A stretch of DNA of 11,178 nucleotides from positions 1-11,178 of the forward strand of contig WTAK01000260.1 of the NCBI GenBank assembly GCA_013139625.1, written 5' to 3'. The notes below the pieces were generated by a model. It was not told the origin of the DNA. It saw nothing but the letters and a program-made list of their open reading frames with translations, and did no database searches. The DNA is from Candidatus Delongbacteria bacterium. GTDB lineage: Bacteria > UBA4055. The position numbers and the translations under genes are program-made. Shown here piece after piece: positions 5,907 to 11,178 of this stretch; within the stretch, counting starts at the first letter, position 1, and each line of letters begins with the position of its first letter.

Positions 5907-7928
5907 TTCCTCTGTTCCGGCAACAGTAAATCGTCCATTTCTGATGATATCAAATTTCTCTCCATCTTCTGCTATTGCAGTGATGAATTCAATATCCTCG
6001 TAAGGAAGAGTAATATCTGTATGAACATTGGTATATGCTTTTGAATAATCTTCTTTTCTCTGTATTGTCTTTGAATTATCCCTTGCTGTGATCTCTTTGT
6101 TGTCGATAGGATTGTAAACAGCCATATCCTCTGTATGAGAATAACAAGTATCACCGATTGCAAAGTGAGGTCCCATTTTTTCTATGATAAGAACTGGCAG
6201 TACATCTAGTATATTATACTTTTGAGCAACTATATATGCTAAAGTATTTGTACCTATTGCAAATTCACCTATTGGTAAAGTCTTATGAGGGAAGATCAGA
6301 TTTTCTTCGATAAATTTCTTATTCTTCTCAACATCATCATAGTTTGCACAACTGTAATCAGAGATATAACCTTCTTTAAAAGTAAGATTAAGTTCTTTGT
6401 ATTTCAATCCACCAAGGAAAGTTTCTTTGATATGAAGTGTTCCATTACTTCCTTCAAGTTGAGGGCTGGTAAAAACTTCTCCTACAGGAATATTTACGTC
6501 AGCACCACAGTTATTATAGTTCGTTTGCTTAGATGGATCTGCAAGTTTCTGATTCTTGATTGTAATATCTGTAAGATTTCCATTTTGACCTTTGATATGT
6601 ACATGGTCAGCTTTATCAAGTACATCAATAATATGTTTTTGGATACCTTCATATCTTTCACTTTCAAGCATATTAACTTCCATAATATCCTCGAATATCT
6701 TCTCAAAATTATCTCCGATCTCAGGTGATGGGAAAGCTATGATACAGAAACTGTTCTCAGTTCTTGGCAGATATTGCTGTTGTGTTTGTGAGTTTGTCAT
6801 CATCATCTTTTGGTATATCTTTTGTTGTTCTGGTGTTAATGACCATGCTGAATCTTTATTCTCAGGGGAGAAAGGTTTTTCTCCAAATTTCATTACTGCT
6901 ATAACACCAGAATATTCTTTAGTAATATCTGCTGTTTCTTTCCAAACTTCTTTCATTAGGTCTATTGAGTTTTGAGCAAATTCTTCATCTAGGTGTAGAG
7001 CAATTTGGAATTTGAGGTCATGTCCTAATTGTTTATTAGGTGAAGTTGAAGCAGGAATGCCTACAACAGAGTCTAAGTTATAATTATCTTTTAAATATGT
7101 AATCAATCTTTTAACCAATTCTTCGTGACCGATTTGACATCTTATCATTACAGATGATTTTTTAGACATGTCCTTGTTGCTATTAATAAAGCCCTGTGCG
7201 TAAGCTTTAGCTATCTGTTTAACTAGGATATCCAGTTTTTCATCAGAATAATTTTTGAAAAAATTCGCAGTTTTAGTTTCATTTTCAGTAATATATGCAT
7301 CATATTTGAACATATATCTAAGATTGTTAGGGTCAGAATTCAAGATAACATCTTTAACATAGGTTAATTCTTTACCAAGCATAGCTTTTATGCCAAGTTT
7401 TGATGCTTCTTTATTTCGTTCTTGCTGATATCTTTTTACGATATCTTTAATAGCATTTGCATCAATGGTAGAGTTGTCATTGAAGTAGTTAAAGAGTTCC
7501 AGGAAAAGTTTATTGTACTTGTGCATATTGAAGATCTTGTGCTCAAAAGCATCGCCTCTGTAAGATCTATACACTTGGTATACAACATAAAATATCTTGC
7601 CAATTTCTTCACCAAAAACTTCTACAGAATAAGCAGGGTTTACATAGGAAATATCATAATTTTCAGGTAGGATCTCTTTACTAAACCCGTTAAATATTTT
7701 CTGCAGTTCTTCGAATGAATTATCTTTGAAGAAATTATCATCAATTTTTTTCTCATGGTTGTAGAATTGAACGATCAACTCAGAGCATTTTAAAAGATAA
7801 GCTTTATATTTCTTTTCAATTGATGTCGCAGGGAGTTTTTTAGCAATATCTTTTATCAAAGTAATATTTTTTTCATAACTTTCTAAGATGGGTTCGTTGA
7901 TCTCAGAATAAAATTGTTTAAAATCCAT
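5874..7928 (-). CDS. M29-like metallo-aminopeptidase with a long N-terminal extension
   Basis: A 684-residue protein, taking the ATG at 7926-7928, which has AAGGAG 8 bp upstream. An upstream in-frame start at 7979 lies in a repeat and is rejected. The C-terminal ~350 residues resemble the M29 (AmpS/PepS-type) family of broad aminopeptidases. Likely metal ligands by family pattern are Glu484 in IPVGEVFTSP, Glu555 in IGEFAIGTNT, Glu583 and His588 in EKMGPHFAIG, Tyr596, and His636/Asp638 in NVHTDITLPY. The first ~330 residues are helical and charged, unlike M29 enzymes of about 370-415 residues, and their role is unknown. No signal peptide is seen, so it is presumably cytoplasmic. It follows the barrel gene on the same strand by 90 bp. 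Its 3' end abuts the RAYT remnant. Confidence 0.8.
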   Translation of the reverse strand: MDFKQFYSEINEPILESYEKNITLIKDIAKKLPATSIEKKYKAYLLKCSELIVQFYNHEKKIDDNFFKDNSFEELQKIFNGFSKEILPENYDISYVNPAYSVEVFGEEIGKIFYVVYQVYRSYRGDAFEHKIFNMHKYNKLFLELFNYFNDNSTIDANAIKDIVKRYQQERNKEASKLGIKAMLGKELTYVKDVILNSDPNNLRYMFKYDAYITENETKTANFFKNYSDEKLDILVKQIAKAYAQGFINSNKDMSKKSSVMIRCQIGHEELVKRLITYLKDNYNLDSVVGIPASTSPNKQLGHDLKFQIALHLDEEFAQNSIDLMKEVWKETADITKEYSGVIAVMKFGEKPFSPENKDSAWSLTPEQQKIYQKMMMTNSQTQQQYLPRTENSFCIIAFPSPEIGDNFEKIFEDIMEVNMLESERYEGIQKHIIDVLDKADHVHIKGQNGNLTDITIKNQKLADPSKQTNYNNCGADVNIPVGEVFTSPQLEGSNGTLHIKETFLGGLKYKELNLTFKEGYISDYSCANYDDVEKNKKFIEENLIFPHKTLPIGEFAIGTNTLAYIVAQKYNILDVLPVLIIEKMGPHFAIGDTCYSHTEDMAVYNPIDNKEITARDNSKTIQRKEDYSKAYTNVHTDITLPYEDIEFITAIAEDGEKFDIIRNGRFTVAGTEELNIPLDDFGI

Positions 7929-7936
7929 TATTATAA

Positions 7937-7942
7937 CTCCTT
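7937..7942 (-). promoter_or_regulatory. Ribosome binding site deciding the M29 gene start
   Basis: On the minus strand AAGGAG stands 8 bp before the ATG at 7926-7928. This identifies that ATG as the start rather than the in-frame upstream codon at 7979, which has no such site and falls within the CACAGAG repeat. Confidence 0.75.
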
Positions 7943-7955
7943 GTTTAAAAATTTT

Positions 7956-7983
7956 CACCACAGAGCACACAGAGATCACAGAG
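7956..7983. repeat. CACAGAG repeat with 9-bp period
   Basis: CACAGAG occurs three times, at 7959-7965, 7968-7974 and 7977-7983, exactly 9 bp apart. It lies between the barrel gene and the peptidase gene, just upstream of the latter's ribosome site. It resembles a short interspersed sequence I recall from several environmental bacterial genomes; that is memory, not a search. Confidence 0.65.
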
Positions 7984-8018
7984 AATTATTGTAACCATTG
8001 TGCCCGTACATTTGAAAT

Positions 8019-8768
8019 TTAAAACGCGGTTGTGTATATAACGCGTACTTCTCTTCCAAGTGTTGCACTTGTATTCTTAAGTACATCCTTCATATCAAAT
8101 TCAAGATGTAAAACATTTTCAAAAGACCATCTTAATCCAATATTCAAGTAACCGTTACCTTTGTTGGTACCTTCCTTACTGTTATCATTCCATGCAAAAT
8201 CATATTCACAAAGTAAATTCAAAGTTGGAACTATACTTTTATCCAAACCGATGAACATATTCATATTATCATCACCGCTATAAGGATCTTCCTCAGTAAC
8301 ACAATAGTTAATACCCCAATGAAATCCTAATGTGCCAAATTGCCCTTCAGAAACATAATAATTTTTACTCATCACTAGGTAGAATCCCTTAGATTTGATC
8401 GCGAATCTATCTCCACGCCATTGACCGGCTCCCTGGCTATCAAAACCAATGGCAAGATTAGGGTAATAAAAATCTTCTTCAAATGCTAAGAATTGCAGCC
8501 TCATTCCCGGTTGTCCATTCCATGCCGGAGTATCATCTCCTATAATATTAGATGTCCCGTAACTTACTCCAAAAAAGAAATTTTTAAATACACCAATATT
8601 AACTTCACCCATCATACCGTTAGAAGCATAAAGTCTTCCACCGATCTCTATTTCTGCTCTAGTTAAAGCATATGCAGTAGGTGTGTCGATAAGTCTTTTT
8701 GTGAAAGCTTCATTACTGAATAAAAAGCCGGTTATGACCAATATTAGGATAAAACAAGTTTTTTTCAT
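8019..8768 (-). CDS. Signal-peptide protein, probable outer-membrane beta-barrel
   Basis: A 249-residue protein. Residues 1-20 or so form a signal peptide (MKKTCFILILVITGFLFS). The mature part has repeated Gly/aromatic alternation (AEIEIGGRLYASNGMMGE, VNIGVFKNFFFGVSYGTS, GTLGFHWGINYC, YLNIGLRWSFEN) and a terminal phenylalanine, consistent with a small outer-membrane barrel. I do not recognise a named family or function. AGGA is the nearest upstream Shine-Dalgarno-like sequence before the ATG. A terminator hairpin upstream isolates it from the KOW-protein gene, so it probably starts its own transcription and continues 90 bp later into the M29 gene. It has no evident sequence link to the other barrel protein in the window. 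Confidence 0.7.
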   Translation of the reverse strand: MKKTCFILILVITGFLFSNEAFTKRLIDTPTAYALTRAEIEIGGRLYASNGMMGEVNIGVFKNFFFGVSYGTSNIIGDDTPAWNGQPGMRLQFLAFEEDFYYPNLAIGFDSQGAGQWRGDRFAIKSKGFYLVMSKNYYVSEGQFGTLGFHWGINYCVTEEDPYSGDDNMNMFIGLDKSIVPTLNLLCEYDFAWNDNSKEGTNKGNGYLNIGLRWSFENVLHLEFDMKDVLKNTSATLGREVRVIYTTAF

Positions 8769-8793
8769 TACGAAATCCTGGTTTATTAAGTTT

Positions 8794-8820
8794 AAAAAAA
8801 GGCACGAATTTTCGTGCCTT
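8794..8820 (-). terminator. Intrinsic terminator of the MutL-type/KOW operon
   Basis: Read on the minus strand, AAGGCACGAA pairs with TTCGTGCCTT across a tiny loop and leads into a run of seven Ts (8800 down to 8794, partly in the stem). It lies 9 bp after the stop of the KOW-protein gene. The plus strand has no matching T-run, so it acts mainly on minus-strand transcripts. Confidence 0.88.
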
Positions 8821-8829
8821 GAATAAATT

Positions 8830-9954
8830 TTATTTTTCGATCATCTCGATATTTGCTCTAGGGATCAATACCTCTTTACCATCTACATTGGCGATCATAA
8901 CCCTTACCCACGTTCCTGATTCAACCTTCTGTAATTCAACAGGTAAACTAACAACAGATCCAAGTTTTCCAAAATAAGGTGCTCTGATTATCCTAATTTG
9001 ATCACCTGTTTGGATACCTGAATTTGCATAGTCTTTCGTTGAAGTATCTTGAACTTGCTCATGATGAGTAATAATTATCTCAGGTCTCATTACACCTGCT
9101 CTGATCTGAGTAGCTCCGTTGATAGAAGCTTTATATCCAACGTACTTTTTAAGAAGATCAAAAGTTCTGGTAGCCATAGGAATAGTACCAAAACCTTCGG
9201 TAAGAATAAGTGTAAAACCGATCTTCTCATGTCCGGTAATAGCTACACCAAGGTCTCTTCCAAGGATCTCTTTAATATCCTGATATTCAAAACAACCGGT
9301 GATAATTCCATTGACACCAACTTCTTTTGCCTTTTTAAGAGCTTCAAGAGTTACCTTTGAACCGGCAACAATAACTTTACCTTTCATACTTTCATTGATC
9401 ATACTATCATCAAGTATTGTATCAGGTGAATCACAAGCCATCATGATCTCTCCCTGAGTTTCTCCACCTAATCCAATAATGCCTTGAATATGAACACCTT
9501 CAGTACCCATAACAACGCCTTCCTTAGGTAATTCTTCAAGAACTTTACCATCAACATAAGCATCTATTTGAACCGGTATCGCAGGGGCATTAAATATAAC
9601 CTGGCCTGTAATTCCAGATATTTGACTTATAGTACCTGAGATAGGTGCTTTGTATTCACTTTTGAAAAATCCAAAGAAACCTTTACTTTGAGCTATCATC
9701 TCGCCTTTTTCTACTGTATCACCTTCTTTTTTAAGCATTGCTTCAGGTAATTCGGAAGCTTTACCTAATGCCAATTGTCCGGCAACGTTGATAGGATAAA
9801 CTTTTCCCGGCAATTCTGTTTTAGCCACAATAGTGCTTGATGATATTTCATCATCTTTCTTTACTAATACGTCACCTAAGAGTGGTAATTTTCTAATTTT
9901 TTCAATATCTATTTTTGCTGCTACTTTTAATCCTGGGGTATATGCGTGAGCCAT
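8830..9954 (-). CDS. Uncharacterised protein with lipoyl-like sandwich segments and C-terminal KOW-like domain
   Basis: A 374-residue protein of unknown function, with AGGAG 6 bp before the ATG. Residues about 25-50 (GDVLVKKDDEI, then TELPG) and 70-120 (LKKEGDTVEKGEMIAQSKG, YKAPISGTI) look like halves of lipoyl/biotinyl-type barrel-sandwich hybrids, as in RnfC or HlyD proteins, but without a modified lysine motif. Residues about 145-260 form a glycine-rich alpha/beta-looking segment (EGVHIQGIIGLGGETQGEIM, GKVIVAGSKVTLEAL). Residues about 316-374 resemble a NusG-type KOW domain (GDQIRIIRAPYFGKLG, VLIPRANIEMIEK). It has no signal peptide or transmembrane helix. It is 33 bp downstream of the MutL-type gene and ends in a strong terminator, so the two are co-transcribed. 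A role beside the MutL-type protein is inference. Confidence 0.7.
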   Translation of the reverse strand: MAHAYTPGLKVAAKIDIEKIRKLPLLGDVLVKKDDEISSSTIVAKTELPGKVYPINVAGQLALGKASELPEAMLKKEGDTVEKGEMIAQSKGFFGFFKSEYKAPISGTISQISGITGQVIFNAPAIPVQIDAYVDGKVLEELPKEGVVMGTEGVHIQGIIGLGGETQGEIMMACDSPDTILDDSMINESMKGKVIVAGSKVTLEALKKAKEVGVNGIITGCFEYQDIKEILGRDLGVAITGHEKIGFTLILTEGFGTIPMATRTFDLLKKYVGYKASINGATQIRAGVMRPEIIITHHEQVQDTSTKDYANSGIQTGDQIRIIRAPYFGKLGSVVSLPVELQKVESGTWVRVMIANVDGKEVLIPRANIEMIEK

Positions 9955-9987
9955 AAAACTCTCCTATAAAATCTTTTAAATTATTGA

Positions 9988-11178
9988 TTAAACTCCATCT
10001 TTGTCAGATTGCGGTACATAGTTTTTAGATATATTCCACTCTCCTAACATCTTAACGCGATCTTTAAGATTTTTAGAGAATTTAAATGGTCTTCCTCTGG
10101 TATCAATTATCAATCCTACGACACCACCTTTTAGTTTTCTAGTAATGTTCTTACCTTTTCCTGCTCCAACATTAAATCCTTTAGCAGGTTCAATAAGGAA
10201 TTCTACTTCTTCATCATAAGGGAAGTCATATCTTAGGACTTTGTTTGCTGTGATCCATTCATTTAATTTAGTTCCATCAGGTAGGTCAGCAGTGATCTTA
10301 ACTACATTTTTACCCTCTTTTATTTTCCCGACCGGGCAAATACTTATTGCAAGGTGGATCAAACAATCCTTGTCAAATACTTCCATTGCGGCTTGTTCAC
10401 AACCGGGAGCATCTACTACAGAAAGTACTCCAAGCTGAGGCATCATAAATATCGAGTCCACAGCAAGTTCTGTAATTCCTTCAGGTAAGAAAGCATCTAT
10501 AAGCATGTGAGCTGATTGACTTCTCAAAGGAGCGTGTGAAAGAACTCCACCGGATCCTACGAGCATATCAAGTTCCATCATTTTTATAATAGAATCGCTT
10601 ACATCGCTATCATCAAATGCATCTGCGATACCTTTCTGCTGTTGAACACCTTTTAACCCAACCGCGAAAGCTTTATGTTGAATGAATGATAACCTTAAAG
10701 CTTCTCTGGCAATAGCTTGCTCAACATCAAGATCTTGTTTAGATTGAGGAATAGTTGTTGGACGGATCATTTTATTTCCAATACCATTTCTCAATTCATG
10801 TTCGTCCATATCAAATGGTACCCATCTCATAATATCATCTAATCCTGCTTCAAGCAAAACATTTGAAACTGAATATGACATTCCAAGATTTGCAGAAACA
10901 GTTCTATTGAATTTAAGATGTGTTTTACCCTCAGCGTCTTCTAGTTTAAAAACTGAGAAAATATCTGTAGTAGCACCACCAATATCAACACCAACTACAT
11001 TTTTATTTTGTAATTCACCGATCTTCTTTATAATTAGACCAACAGCTCCAGGTGTAGGCATAATAGGAGCGTCTGTCCATTTCATCAATTTATTATAACC
11101 GGGTGCTTGCTGCATAACATGTTCCATAAATAAATCATGTATTTTATCAGAAGCAGGTCTTAAATTCTCTCTTTCTAA
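9988..11178 (-). CDS. MutL/GlmL-family (methylaspartate mutase accessory type) ATPase-fold protein, 5' end off window
   Basis: 396 residues are visible. The frame is open to the right edge, so the start lies beyond it and an internal ATG at 11127 is not the start: the 17 codons upstream already read ENLRPASDKIHDLF, which fits the family. The GVDIGGATTDIFSVF block (about 63-77 of the visible part) is an actin/Hsp70-type phosphate-binding loop, LVGSGGVLSHAP (about 206-217) a second nucleotide motif, and GLIIDTRGRPFKF (about 355-367) the family's C-terminal signature. This family accompanies adenosylcobalamin-dependent glutamate mutase and, in some clusters, aminomutases, probably as a reactivating factor. 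It is distinct from the DNA repair protein MutL. The mutase itself is not in the window, so its partner is unknown. Confidence 0.85.
   Translation of the reverse strand, partial: LERENLRPASDKIHDLFMEHVMQQAPGYNKLMKWTDAPIMPTPGAVGLIIKKIGELQNKNVVGVDIGGATTDIFSVFKLEDAEGKTHLKFNRTVSANLGMSYSVSNVLLEAGLDDIMRWVPFDMDEHELRNGIGNKMIRPTTIPQSKQDLDVEQAIAREALRLSFIQHKAFAVGLKGVQQQKGIADAFDDSDVSDSIIKMMELDMLVGSGGVLSHAPLRSQSAHMLIDAFLPEGITELAVDSIFMMPQLGVLSVVDAPGCEQAAMEVFDKDCLIHLAISICPVGKIKEGKNVVKITADLPDGTKLNEWITANKVLRYDFPYDEEVEFLIEPAKGFNVGAGKGKNITRKLKGGVVGLIIDTRGRPFKFSKNLKDRVKMLGEWNISKNYVPQSDKDGV

Noticed and set aside
6285..6728. Long plus-strand open frame (147 codons) inside the peptidase gene
   Set aside because: It is antisense to the well-supported M29 gene, has no recognisable domain or ribosome site, and is best read as a shadow frame.
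6592..6975. Plus-strand frame of 127 codons with a Ser/Ile-rich hydrophobic product
   Set aside because: Antisense to the same peptidase gene; its composition reflects the opposite-strand codons.
7929..7979. N-terminal extension of the peptidase from 7979
   Set aside because: It would start inside the CACAGAG repeat with no ribosome site, whereas the ATG at 7926-7928 has a clear AAGGAG.
7956..7983. CRISPR array
   Set aside because: The repeated unit is 7 bp with 2-bp spacing, far from the 20-40 bp repeat and spacer pattern, and no cas gene is present.
9988..11178. DNA mismatch repair MutL
   Set aside because: The motifs are those of the GlmL/methylaspartate mutase accessory family with an actin-like ATP fold, not the GHKL ATPase of mismatch repair MutL.

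Overview
The window looks like part of an AT-rich chromosome (about one third GC by eye) from a Gram-negative, two-membrane bacterium. It holds two signal-peptide proteins that look like outer-membrane beta-barrels, and it carries QueA, ribosomal protein L31, YqhQ/DUF1385, an M29-type metallopeptidase and a MutL/GlmL-type protein. This mix would suit an anaerobic lineage of the FCB group, such as Cloacimonadota or Delongbacteria. That placement is an impression from gene content, not a demonstrated assignment. The standard genetic code fits all genes.

Layout, left to right. Positions 1-2950, plus strand: the end of queA, a zinc-ribbon/transmembrane/FGE-sulfatase-like protein, and an SPFH (stomatin/prohibitin-like) membrane protein, closely spaced like an operon. 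The SPFH gene is split by one in-frame TAA at 2168-2170 while its frame stays intact on both sides. Positions 2960-4340, plus strand: a promoter-like sequence, rpmE (L31), a strong intrinsic terminator, then yqhQ (DUF1385) starting at a TTG just after the terminator. Positions 4308-5906: a repeat-rich island with an unrecognised outer-membrane-type gene bracketed by two related 25-27 bp palindromic repeats, then a truncated REP-associated tyrosine transposase (RAYT/Y1) remnant. The remnant carries a near-perfect GC-rich palindrome inside its own reading frame. Another copy of the start of that palindrome lies 1.5 kb upstream, behind yqhQ.

Positions 5874-11178, minus strand: a 684-residue M29-like aminopeptidase, an outer-membrane-type protein, a strong terminator, an unnamed protein with lipoyl-like sandwich segments and a C-terminal KOW-like domain, and a MutL/GlmL-type ATPase-fold protein that runs off the right edge. 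The last two form an operon ending at the hairpin at 8794-8820. The M29 gene and the barrel gene form a second likely unit, separated by a short CACAGAG repeat of 9-bp period.

The points most worth following are the precise single-codon interruption of the SPFH gene, the RAYT remnant with its likely cognate palindromes, and the uncharacterised lipoyl-like/KOW partner of the MutL-type protein. I did not find a CRISPR array, tRNA, rRNA, or an obvious defence or secretion system.
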